This document shows positions 25,678 through 33,490 of a DNA stretch of 64,000 bases, piece by piece. Position 1 is the stretch's first letter, and each line of letters begins with the position of its first letter. Under the pieces are notes generated by a model, which saw only the letters and a program-made list of their open reading frames with translations, made no database searches and was not told the DNA's origin. The stretch spans positions 2,170,001-2,234,000 of the forward strand of contig NZ_CP095742.1 of NCBI RefSeq assembly GCF_023078495.1. Reading direction: 5' to 3'. Source of the DNA: Luteibacter aegosomatissinici. GTDB lineage: Bacteria > Pseudomonadota > Gammaproteobacteria > Xanthomonadales > Rhodanobacteraceae. Position numbers and translations under genes: made by a program.

Positions 25678-26414
25678 ATCCACCCGCGGCGGGTATAGAT
25701 CCATAGGGCGACGTACTCTCGCAGGCAACGGGCGGTCATCGTCAGCGCCTCCCGGCGTGGCAGCCAGCCAGAGGCCGCGGCCAGTATTTCATGGTCGTCA
25801 TCATCGGCCGGCGCCGGGGCCACCTGGAGGCCCTCATGGCGGAACGATGCAGTGGCCCGTCGCATGTGGATTGGCGAGGTGACCAGCACAATCGTCGTCA
25901 GCCCGCCGCTGCGAAGCATGGCGGCGGCATTGCGCGCATTCTCGTGGGTATTCCGGCTGGTGGCCTCCACGCGCAGGTCAGCCATGGGCACGCCCGACTG
26001 CACGTAGCCGGCGGCCAGGGTACGCGCCTGGTCGCTGCCGGAGACGAGTACGACAGGGGCATAGCCTTCCTGCCACAGGCTGAGCCCGATGCCGGCGCGC
26101 GAGCCGGTCTCGATCCAGGAACCCATGGGTATCGCACCGCCGCCCAGCACGACGATGGCGTCGGCGCGTGGCGTATCGGCCGCGGGGGCGGCAGTGGCGG
26201 GCACCAGTCCCTGGCGAAGGCGCAATGCCACCGCAGGGGATGAGGCCACCCACACCCAGGCGACGGCGACGAGGCCGAGCACCAGGGCCGTGCGTGGCTT
26301 GCGCACGAGCACGAATGCCGCCGCCAGCAGGCCAAGCAGCAAGGCTTGCACCGCAGGGTGCAGCGCGCGCGAGACCAGGTAATCGACCACAGCCACCCGT
26401 TGCGTCCGGAGCAT
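25674..26414 (-). CDS. YdcF family (DUF218) membrane protein
   Basis: The 246-residue protein has two hydrophobic segments (about residues 17-35 and 42-58). A DUF218 domain follows: ADAIVVLGGGAIP, the conserved ARTLAAGYVQ region, VEATSRNTHENARNAA and LVTSPIHMRRA. Relatives include ElyC/SanA, linked to envelope or polysaccharide-precursor homeostasis. Its position beside the EPS locus may matter, but it is transcribed away from it. Its stop and that of the facing gene share CTAG at 25674-25677. Confidence 0.82.
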   Translation of the reverse strand: MLRTQRVAVVDYLVSRALHPAVQALLLGLLAAAFVLVRKPRTALVLGLVAVAWVWVASSPAVALRLRQGLVPATAAPAADTPRADAIVVLGGGAIPMGSWIETGSRAGIGLSLWQEGYAPVVLVSGSDQARTLAAGYVQSGVPMADLRVEATSRNTHENARNAAAMLRSGGLTTIVLVTSPIHMRRATASFRHEGLQVAPAPADDDDHEILAAASGWLPRREALTMTARCLREYVALWIYTRRGWI

Positions 26415-26550
26415 GTCGCGGGAAGATCATGATCCCCCAAATCGCGAATTCGCACCGTCGGTCAAACGGCATAGGCGGGCTGTTGAATGGACGCCGCGCA
26501 CCGTTGAAATGACGATAGCCGCCGAGAACACACAGGGGCGGGTGGACATC

Positions 26551-27174
26551 ATGAAGCGTTGGAATCGCGTCGCCATCATCATCGCTGCCATGCAGTTGGC
26601 GGCCTGTGCCACAGGTGGCAGCACGCTACCGCCGCCCAAGGCGGATGCGGCCAGCCCGGTGGTGGAGGCCTATCTGATCGGCGTGGACGATCAGTTGCAG
26701 ATCACCGTATGGCACAACCCGGACTTGAGTGTCAGCGTGCCGGTGCGGCCGGACGGCAAGATCACCGTGCCGCTGGTCGGTGATGTCTCCGCCGGAGGGC
26801 GCACCACCGACCAGGTAGGCGCGGAGATCCAGCAGAAGCTGGCCCAGTACATCCGCGACCCGCAGGTCGCCGTGATCCTCACAGCACTGCGCAGCCACGA
26901 ATACCTCTCTCGCGTCCGGGTTACCGGCGCGGTGCGCAGCCCCATCTCCATTCCGTACCGCCAGGGCATGACCGTGCTCGATGCGGTGCTGGCGGCGGGT
27001 GGCACCACCGAGTTCGCGGCGCCGGATCGTACCGAACTGTACCGCCACACCGGTGAGGGGAAGACCCAGGCCTACGCCGTGCAACTGCAGAAGATCCTGC
27101 AGCAGGGCGACCTGGCCAACAACTACCCGGTGCAGCCGGGCGACGTGATCACGGTGCCGCAGCGCGCATTCTGA
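26551..27174 (+). CDS. Polysaccharide export lipoprotein (Wza/EpsE-like, short form)
   Basis: The ATG at 26551 gives a lipoprotein signal (MKRWNRVAIIIAAMQLAAC, cysteine at residue 19) and a 207-residue protein. Residues about 36-115 form the Poly_export domain (YLIGVDDQLQITVWHNPDLS, VPVRPDGKITVPLVGDV) and a SLBB domain follows (VRVTGAVRSPISIPYRQGM). This is the short exosortase-A-type outer-membrane exporter. It is the first gene of the plus-strand EPS operon, after a 136-bp divergent gap in which I found no certain promoter. Confidence 0.9.
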   Translation: MKRWNRVAIIIAAMQLAACATGGSTLPPPKADAASPVVEAYLIGVDDQLQITVWHNPDLSVSVPVRPDGKITVPLVGDVSAGGRTTDQVGAEIQQKLAQYIRDPQVAVILTALRSHEYLSRVRVTGAVRSPISIPYRQGMTVLDAVLAAGGTTEFAAPDRTELYRHTGEGKTQAYAVQLQKILQQGDLANNYPVQPGDVITVPQRAF

Positions 27175-27184
27175 GGGTAATTCG

Positions 27185-28717
27185 ATGAGTGGGGAACTCG
27201 TTCCTTTCGCGGGCATGCTGCCCGCCTTGCTGGGTGAGGCACGCAGGCGCCGCCTGACCATGGGCATGGTGTTTGCCGCCATTGCCCTGGTCGCGCTGGT
27301 GGTCGGCACGTTGTGGCCGAAGAAGTACGAAGCCTCGGTCACCATCCTCGCGCAGGAATCCAGCATCATCACGCCGCTGATGGAAGGTGCCGCAGCGGCC
27401 ACGGCCAACAAGAACCGTGCCGGCATCGCCCGCGATGTGATCTTCAGCCAGGATGTGCTCGATCGCGTACTGAAGACCGGCGGCTGGGCCGCATCCAACC
27501 CCACGCCGATCGAGCGCGACAAGATCATCGAAGGGATCAAGGCGCGGACCAAGATCGCCAACAGCCGCGACAACCTGATCACGATCAGCTACTTCGATTC
27601 CGACCCGCGCCGCGCCTTTGAGGTGACCCGCGCGTTCGGCCAGCTGTTTATCAGCGAAAGCCTGGCCTCCAAGCAGCGCGAAAGCCGTGAGGCCTACGAG
27701 TTCATCAACAGCCAGGTGGAGGCGTACCGCACCAAGCTGACCGATGCCGAGGACAAGCTGAAGGCGTACCGCGATGCCAACGCGGATGCTCGCCCGGGCA
27801 GCGAAACCGATACGAACTCGCGGATCAGCCAGCTGCGTTCGCAGATCGAAGCCAACCGCATGGATTACATGCAGAAGGTTTCGCAAGCCTCCGCACTCTC
27901 CTCGCAGCTCAACGGCGAATCCGAAGTGAATGCCGTGCAGACGGTGGGTGGCGTGTACCAGACCCAGCTGGCCGACCTGCAAGGCCAGCTCGACAAGCTG
28001 TTGCTGAACTACACCGACGATTACCCGGACGTGATCCGCCTGCGTCACCAGATCGAAGATGTGCGCCGGCAGATGACCACCGCCGACGCTACCCGGGCCG
28101 TGGGGAGTGGTACCCCGGTCGACCACACCGTGGCGATGAACCCCGTGTACCAGCAGATGCGCATCCAGCTGGCCCAGACCCGTGCCGATGCGGCGGCCAG
28201 CAATGCCCGCGTGGGCGCGAGCGAATCCATGCTGCAGGCCGAGCTGGAGCGCAGTAAGCGCATCGCCAACTCGGAAAACGTGGTGGCTGAACTTACCCGC
28301 GATTACAACGTGAACCGTGATGTGTACCAGGACCTGCTGAAGCGCCGCGAAAATGCGCGTGTCTCCATGAACCTGGATGCGGAGCAGCGCGGCCTCACCT
28401 TCCTCGTACAGAACCCGGCGGTGATGCCGCTGGTGCCCTCGGGCCTGCGCTTCATGCACTTCGGCCTGGCTGGCCTGGCACTGGCGCTGGCGGTGCCGCT
28501 GGGCCTGCTGTTCATGGTGGCGCGATTCGATCCGCGCGTGCGTTCGGTGGCCCAGCTGGAGCGCGCCACGGGCTTCCCGGTACTCGCGACGGTGCCGTTC
28601 TATCCCACGCCGCGCGATCGCCGCCGCAGCCACGTGCAGAACATGATGCTGGGCATGATCGTGCTCGGTGTCGCCATGGTGTACCTGCTCGTCATCTGGC
28701 TCCGCCTGAAGGGCTAA
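27185..28717 (+). CDS. Polysaccharide chain length determinant, Wzz/GumC type
   Basis: The 510-residue inner-membrane protein has a first helix at about residues 22-40. A long periplasmic coiled-coil region spans about 150-400 (KLTDAEDKLKAYRDANADAR and similar). A second helix lies at about 422-445 and an extra C-terminal helix at 484-506 (MLGMIVLGVAMVYLLVIWL). The third helix and absence of a kinase domain match the exosortase-A-associated EpsF/TIGR03007 type. It sets chain length with the next protein. A GAGGGTAATTCG leader places it 10 bp after the export gene. Confidence 0.9.
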   Translation: MSGELVPFAGMLPALLGEARRRRLTMGMVFAAIALVALVVGTLWPKKYEASVTILAQESSIITPLMEGAAAATANKNRAGIARDVIFSQDVLDRVLKTGGWAASNPTPIERDKIIEGIKARTKIANSRDNLITISYFDSDPRRAFEVTRAFGQLFISESLASKQRESREAYEFINSQVEAYRTKLTDAEDKLKAYRDANADARPGSETDTNSRISQLRSQIEANRMDYMQKVSQASALSSQLNGESEVNAVQTVGGVYQTQLADLQGQLDKLLLNYTDDYPDVIRLRHQIEDVRRQMTTADATRAVGSGTPVDHTVAMNPVYQQMRIQLAQTRADAAASNARVGASESMLQAELERSKRIANSENVVAELTRDYNVNRDVYQDLLKRRENARVSMNLDAEQRGLTFLVQNPAVMPLVPSGLRFMHFGLAGLALALAVPLGLLFMVARFDPRVRSVAQLERATGFPVLATVPFYPTPRDRRRSHVQNMMLGMIVLGVAMVYLLVIWLRLKG

Positions 28718-28729
28718 AGGACAATCGAG

Positions 28730-29488
28730 ATGGCCGTGAACAACATCGAACTCGGCGACGTGGTCGCCACAGCCCACGACGACGCACATGCCACGCCGAG
28801 TCACTCCATCGCACGCATGCGTGAGGACAGCGGATCGCTCAGCCCGATCGACTGCGAACGCAAGCGACTGATCCATCGCGAAGAATCCGTACGCCAGCAA
28901 TCAGATGCCTTCCGCGGCATCCGCACGCGGCTGATCGAGATGGGTGGCGACAGTAACTTCATCACCCTGGTGTGCTCGGTGAGCCCGCGCTCGGGTGGCA
29001 GCTTCGTGTCGCGCAACCTCGCCACGGCGTTCGCCTTCGATGAATCGAAGACCAGCCTGCTGATCGATTGCAACCTGCGCTATCCGAACCAGCACAAGGC
29101 GCTGGGTGTGGAGCCCGCCACCGGTGGCCTGGTGGATTTCCTCGAGCACCCGTCGCGTGGCATCGCTTCCATCATGTACCCGACGGGCGTGCCACGCCTG
29201 CGCATGATCCCGGCCGGCAAGGCGCGCGAGAACAGCAGTGAGTACTTCTCATCGTTCCGCATGCGCGCGGTGCTCGATTCGCTGCGCTGCCGCTATCCCG
29301 ACCGCTATCTGTTCCTGGATGGCCCGCCGGTGAAGGGTGCGCCCGATGCTCGCATTCTTTCCGACCTGGCCGATTTCGTTGTGCTGGTCGCCGGTTACGG
29401 CCGCGATACCCCGGCCGCCATCAACCAGGCCGTCGCCAATTTCGATCCCGCCAAGCTCGCGGGCGTGGTGTTCAACGAGTCACCGTGA
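28730..29488 (+). CDS. BY-kinase-like ATPase with degenerate P-loop
   Basis: The 252-residue protein resembles the CapB/EpsG kinases that pair with chain-length proteins. Walker A' LLIDCNLRYP and the later LFLDGPPVKGAPDA are kept. Walker A is altered: where kinases have PGEGKS, this has PRSGGS, with no lysine. No C-terminal tyrosine cluster is present. It is therefore probably a non-kinase partner that regulates or scaffolds export with the preceding gene. It sits 12 bp after that gene with a GGACAATCGAG leader. Confidence 0.8.
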   Translation: MAVNNIELGDVVATAHDDAHATPSHSIARMREDSGSLSPIDCERKRLIHREESVRQQSDAFRGIRTRLIEMGGDSNFITLVCSVSPRSGGSFVSRNLATAFAFDESKTSLLIDCNLRYPNQHKALGVEPATGGLVDFLEHPSRGIASIMYPTGVPRLRMIPAGKARENSSEYFSSFRMRAVLDSLRCRYPDRYLFLDGPPVKGAPDARILSDLADFVVLVAGYGRDTPAAINQAVANFDPAKLAGVVFNESP

Positions 29489-29512
29489 GCCTCGGCTCCA
29501 AGGGGAGGGAAC

Positions 29513-30883
29513 ATGCCGGCAGTGAAGAGGCTCACCCATGCGGTGTTGCTGGGCCTTGTGTGCGCGGCACCCGCGGTAAGCCAGGCAGGCACGCTGGATT
29601 ACACGCTTTATGCTGGCCTGGAGCACAGCAACAACATCACGCTGTCATCGGATAACCCGATCAGCGAAAACGTGCTGACGCCCGGTGCGACGTTCCAGTT
29701 CACCCAGATGGGCTCCACCTTCCAGGCCAACGTGGCCGGGACGCTGGAATACCGGAAGTATCTGCAGAACCACTTCGATTCGCAGACACAGACCCAGATC
29801 GTCGGGCAGGGTAACTGGACGGTGATGCCGGACCGGCTGGATTTCTCCGTGGAGGATTACGCCGGCGTGCAGCCGGTGGACCAGCTCTCGGCCGATTCGC
29901 CGGATAACCAGCAGCAGACCAACGTATTCGCGGCTGGCCCCACGTTGCACATGCGCTTCGGCGACGCCACCCGCGGTCAGTTCGAGCTGCGTTATATCAA
30001 CAGCTACGCCTCGAAGGTGGATGACTTCGATTCCAACCGTGGCATGGCGGCATTTCGGCTCTTTCGCGACCTCACGCCGACCGACACGATCTCCGGGAAC
30101 GTCGAGTACTCCGACATCAACTTCAAGAACCAGCCGAGCAGCGCGAACTACAAGCGCGAGGAAGCCTACCTTCGCTACACCAGCCAGCTGGCGCATTTCG
30201 ATGCCGACGTGATGCTTGGTGGGACGCGGCTGAACTTTGACGAAGGGCGCGACCGTTCTTCACCCTTGCTGCGCGTGCAGGTGGGTTGGCAGCCCACGTT
30301 GCGCAACTCGTTCGCCGTCGCAGGTACCTACCAGTACGCCGATGCGGCCACCGACATCATGACCACGCCCTCCGTCTACGGGTTGGGCGCCACGGATAAC
30401 TCCAGTCGTACCGAAGCGCTGGATCCCTTCGCCAACACGGGTGGCCTGGGGCGCGGCAGCCTCTCCGGTATCGGCGTGGGCAGTGCCGTCATCGGCTCGC
30501 AGGTTTACAAGGAAAAGCGGTTCGAGGCGAACTGGAACTGGAAGAGCGAGCGGCTGAACATCACCGTGTCGCCCGCGTGGAACAAGCTGCAATACATCGA
30601 TGACAGCACGTTCAACCAGACCGGCAAGGGCCTCAGCGTCGGCGTGGGCTACCGGGTGACACCGACCCTTACCTTGTCCGGATTCGGCACCGCCGACCGG
30701 CTTCGCTACGACACGATCGACCGTACCGACAACACAGTGCGCCTGGGCCTCGACCTGGGCCAGCAATGGAACCGCCACTGGAGCTGGCATGCCTCGGTGG
30801 CCCGCGAACGCCGAACCAGCGATGCCGTCGGCCAGAGCTATCGGGAAACCGAGTTCTTCGTCGGCGTGGTCTACCGGAGGTAA
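29513..30883 (+). CDS. Outer-membrane beta-barrel protein, PEP-CTERM-system-associated type
   Basis: The 456-residue protein has a Sec signal (VKRLTHAVLLGLVCAAPAVSQA). It is otherwise made of alternating amphipathic strands with aromatic girdles, ending in ETEFFVGVVYRR. The layout matches the TIGR03016 family found in exosortase-A EPS clusters, probably an EPS outer-membrane pore or tether like PgaA/BcsC barrels. GGGGAGGGAACATG is a strong ribosome site. It lies between the kinase-like and hydrolase genes in the same operon. Confidence 0.82.
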   Translation: MPAVKRLTHAVLLGLVCAAPAVSQAGTLDYTLYAGLEHSNNITLSSDNPISENVLTPGATFQFTQMGSTFQANVAGTLEYRKYLQNHFDSQTQTQIVGQGNWTVMPDRLDFSVEDYAGVQPVDQLSADSPDNQQQTNVFAAGPTLHMRFGDATRGQFELRYINSYASKVDDFDSNRGMAAFRLFRDLTPTDTISGNVEYSDINFKNQPSSANYKREEAYLRYTSQLAHFDADVMLGGTRLNFDEGRDRSSPLLRVQVGWQPTLRNSFAVAGTYQYADAATDIMTTPSVYGLGATDNSSRTEALDPFANTGGLGRGSLSGIGVGSAVIGSQVYKEKRFEANWNWKSERLNITVSPAWNKLQYIDDSTFNQTGKGLSVGVGYRVTPTLTLSGFGTADRLRYDTIDRTDNTVRLGLDLGQQWNRHWSWHASVARERRTSDAVGQSYRETEFFVGVVYRR

Positions 30884-30885
30884 GC

Positions 30886-31662
30886 ATGCGCAACGATCCT
30901 GAACTACCGTTCTTCTTCGGTGCCGAAAGCGGGTTGTTTGGCATGTATCACGCGCCCGTCTCCGTGCCGCGGCGCGCCGTACTCATGTGCCCGCCGCTGG
31001 GCCAGGAACTGATACGCACCCACCGGCTTTACCGGCAGCTGGCGCAGGCGCTCGCAGCCCAGGGCGTGGCGGTGTTGCGCTTTGACTACCACGGCACCGG
31101 CGATTCCGCGGGGGACAGCGCTGAAGTGGACTGGAACCGTTGCATCGGCGATGCCGTGACCGCCGCCGGTGAGCTCCGCTCGCGCGCGGGTGTGGACCGT
31201 GTCGTCGCATTTGGTGCGCGGCTGGGTGGCAGCATTGCCCTGGGTGCGGCCGACCGCGCCCGCTTTGCCGAAGTGATTGCCTGGGATCCGGTGGTCAACG
31301 GCGACGATTACGTGGCCGCGCTGGACACCATGCAGGCGGCCTTGCGCGAGGACGCGGACCGGTTCAGTCGGCCGCGCACGCATGCCGATGTGGCCGAGCA
31401 GTGGCTTGGCTTCGATATCGGCGAGAGCCTGCGTAAGCAGCTCATGGGCCTGCGCGTCGCGCCGCCGAACGTGCCCACCCTGGTGCTCGATTCGCTGCCC
31501 GCGGATGCCGCGCCGCGCTGGGAGCACCTCGTCTCGCGACGGGGCAAGGTCGCGGCCATTTCACCGCCGACGCCCTGGAATGACCTGCGCCGACTCGAGG
31601 CCGCGATTCTCTCGCACCCGCTGATCCAGGCCGTCAGCGGCCGTATGACGGAGGATGCGTGA
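30886..31662 (+). CDS. Alpha/beta-hydrolase-fold protein, exosortase A hydrolase 2-like
   Basis: The 258-residue protein has the early fold elements (MCPPLGQELIRTHRLYRQLA, VLRFDYHGTGDSAGD). At the nucleophile elbow, where esterases have GxSxG, it reads FGARLGG, with Arg in place of Ser, so ordinary hydrolase chemistry is not expected. This fits the family named exosortase A system-associated hydrolase 2. GGAGG just before the ATG at 30886 sets the start. It overlaps the next gene by one base. Confidence 0.78.
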   Translation: MRNDPELPFFFGAESGLFGMYHAPVSVPRRAVLMCPPLGQELIRTHRLYRQLAQALAAQGVAVLRFDYHGTGDSAGDSAEVDWNRCIGDAVTAAGELRSRAGVDRVVAFGARLGGSIALGAADRARFAEVIAWDPVVNGDDYVAALDTMQAALREDADRFSRPRTHADVAEQWLGFDIGESLRKQLMGLRVAPPNVPTLVLDSLPADAAPRWEHLVSRRGKVAAISPPTPWNDLRRLEAAILSHPLIQAVSGRMTEDA

Positions 31663-32492
31663 TGCGCGAGGAAGCCTTTCGATTTGGCCGTGCCCGCCAC
31701 CTGGTCGGCATCGCCGGCGTGCCCGACGGCAGTGATGGCGAGACCGGCGTGATCGTGCTGAATGCCGGACTGGTCCATCGCATCGGGCCCTTCCGTCTGC
31801 ATGTGGAACTCACCCGTCAACTGAATTCGGCCGGGTATCCCACGCTGCGTTTCGATCTTTCCACGCTGGGCGACAGCGGCGCCAGTGGCGGCGGCCTGAC
31901 CCGCACGCAGCAGGTGTGCGCTGATGTCGATGATGCGATGAGGCTGCTGGCCGAACGCGCCGGCTGCAAGCGCTTCGTGCTGGTTGGCTTGTGTTCCGGT
32001 GCGCAGAACGCACACACCGTCGCTGCAAGCGATCCACGCGTCAGCGGCGCGGTGTTCCTCGATGGTTACGCGTATCGCACGCTGGGCTACAAGCTCCGCC
32101 ACTATCTGCCGCGTGCGCTGGATCCGGCGCGTTGGGCACGCTTCCTGCGCCACCGTGCCGGTGGCGGCGGCACGGACAAGGCGGCTTCCGAGCCCGTGTT
32201 CGCCGTGGCGCCCGCGCCGCGTGAGGAGGTCATCGCCGACTTCACCGGCATGGTGGGGCGTGGCATGAAGCTCTACCTCGTGTACTCCGGTGGCATCAGT
32301 TACTGCTTCAACCACGCACGGCAGTTTCGCGAATGCTTCGGCAAGGTCATGGATCACCCGGCCGTTACCACGAGCTACCGCGCGGAAACCGATCACACCT
32401 ACATCCTTACCGGCGACCGTGCGCGGCTCGTCGATGGCATTGGCGGCTGGCTGGCGCGCAATTTCCCGCCAGCTTCCGGGAGGCACGCATGA
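31662..32492 (+). CDS. Alpha/beta hydrolase, exosortase A hydrolase 1-like
   Basis: This 276-residue protein has an alpha/beta-hydrolase fold with NAGLVHRIGPFRLHVELTRQ near the N-terminus and LRFDLSTLGDSG. The elbow reads VGLCSGA, with Cys in place of the usual Ser, as in the family called exosortase A system-associated hydrolase 1. It probably acts on a precursor, acyl or glycan ester in EPS assembly; the substrate is unknown. The ATG at 31662 overlaps the previous stop, and a GTG one codon earlier is possible. It overlaps galE by 4 bp. Confidence 0.8.
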   Translation: MREEAFRFGRARHLVGIAGVPDGSDGETGVIVLNAGLVHRIGPFRLHVELTRQLNSAGYPTLRFDLSTLGDSGASGGGLTRTQQVCADVDDAMRLLAERAGCKRFVLVGLCSGAQNAHTVAASDPRVSGAVFLDGYAYRTLGYKLRHYLPRALDPARWARFLRHRAGGGGTDKAASEPVFAVAPAPREEVIADFTGMVGRGMKLYLVYSGGISYCFNHARQFRECFGKVMDHPAVTTSYRAETDHTYILTGDRARLVDGIGGWLARNFPPASGRHA

Positions 32493-33490
32493 GCACGGTA
32501 TTGGTAACCGGTGGGGCCGGGTATATCGGCAGCCACACGGTGCAGCAACTGGTCGCGCGCGGTGAGCGCGTGGTCGTGATCGATAATCTCTCCACCGGCT
32601 TCCGCGAAGCCGTACGTGGAGCGGCGCTGGTCGAAGGCAATGTCGGCGATTGCGACCTGGTGGCCAGCACGCTGGAGGCATATCGCGTCGATGCGGTCCT
32701 GCATTTCGCCGCGCACACCGTGGTGCCGGAATCGGTGAGCGATCCGTTGAAGTACTACGGCAACAACACGTGTAACACCCGCAACCTGCTGGCCTGCTGT
32801 GCGGCCGCGGGCGTGGACAAGTTCATCTTCTCCTCGACCGCGGCGGTTTACGGCACCACGGCCGAAGGGGTGGCCGATGAGAACACGCCGACCCAGCCGA
32901 TCAACCCGTACGGCACCTCCAAGCTCATGTCGGAGACGATGTTGCGCGACTGGTCGGCCACCGGGGCGATGCGCCACGTCATCCTGCGCTACTTCAACGT
33001 GGCCGGCTGTGACCCTGAGGGGCGCATCGGGCACTCCACGCCACAGGCCACGCTGCTGATCAAGGTGGCGTGCCAGCATGCGGTGGGCAAGCGCCATTGC
33101 ATCTCGATCTACGGCACCGACTACGACACGCCGGATGGGACGGGCGTCCGCGATTACATCCATGTGGATGACCTGGCCGCGGCGCACCTGCGCGCGCTGG
33201 ATCACCTTCGCGCGGGCGGTTCGTCGCTGACGTTGAACTGCGGTTACGGCCATGGGTACAGCGTCCGCGAGGTCGTCGATGCCGTGGCCCGTGTGGGCGG
33301 GTTGTCGTTGAATGTCGTCGAGTTGCCACGCCGCCCCGGCGATATTCCCAAGCTCATCGCCCGCAGCGACAAGCTGCGCGAGGTGCTGGGGTGGGAGCCG
33401 CGCTACGACGATCTCGATTTCATCGTGCGCACGGCGCTGAGCTGGGAGTACCAGCTGGCCGGTGCCGTACCTGTCGCGTCCGTGGCATGA
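32489..33490 (+). CDS. galE: UDP-glucose 4-epimerase
   Basis: The 333-residue SDR enzyme shows the NAD motif TGGAGYIGSHT at the N-terminus, the catalytic Ser/Thr region FSSTAAVYG, YGTSKLMSE with the Tyr-x-x-x-Lys pair, and NVAGCDPEGRIG in the UDP-sugar site. It interconverts UDP-glucose and UDP-galactose, or the GlcNAc/GalNAc pair, to supply a sugar for the EPS. Location inside the operon, with 4-bp overlaps on both sides, supports that role. Confidence 0.93.
   Translation: MSTVLVTGGAGYIGSHTVQQLVARGERVVVIDNLSTGFREAVRGAALVEGNVGDCDLVASTLEAYRVDAVLHFAAHTVVPESVSDPLKYYGNNTCNTRNLLACCAAAGVDKFIFSSTAAVYGTTAEGVADENTPTQPINPYGTSKLMSETMLRDWSATGAMRHVILRYFNVAGCDPEGRIGHSTPQATLLIKVACQHAVGKRHCISIYGTDYDTPDGTGVRDYIHVDDLAAAHLRALDHLRAGGSSLTLNCGYGHGYSVREVVDAVARVGGLSLNVVELPRRPGDIPKLIARSDKLREVLGWEPRYDDLDFIVRTALSWEYQLAGAVPVASVA

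Noticed and set aside
27149-28900. 583-codon minus-strand frame opposite the chain-length gene
   Set aside because: Antisense to a clear Wzz-type protein, with no ribosome site or domain.
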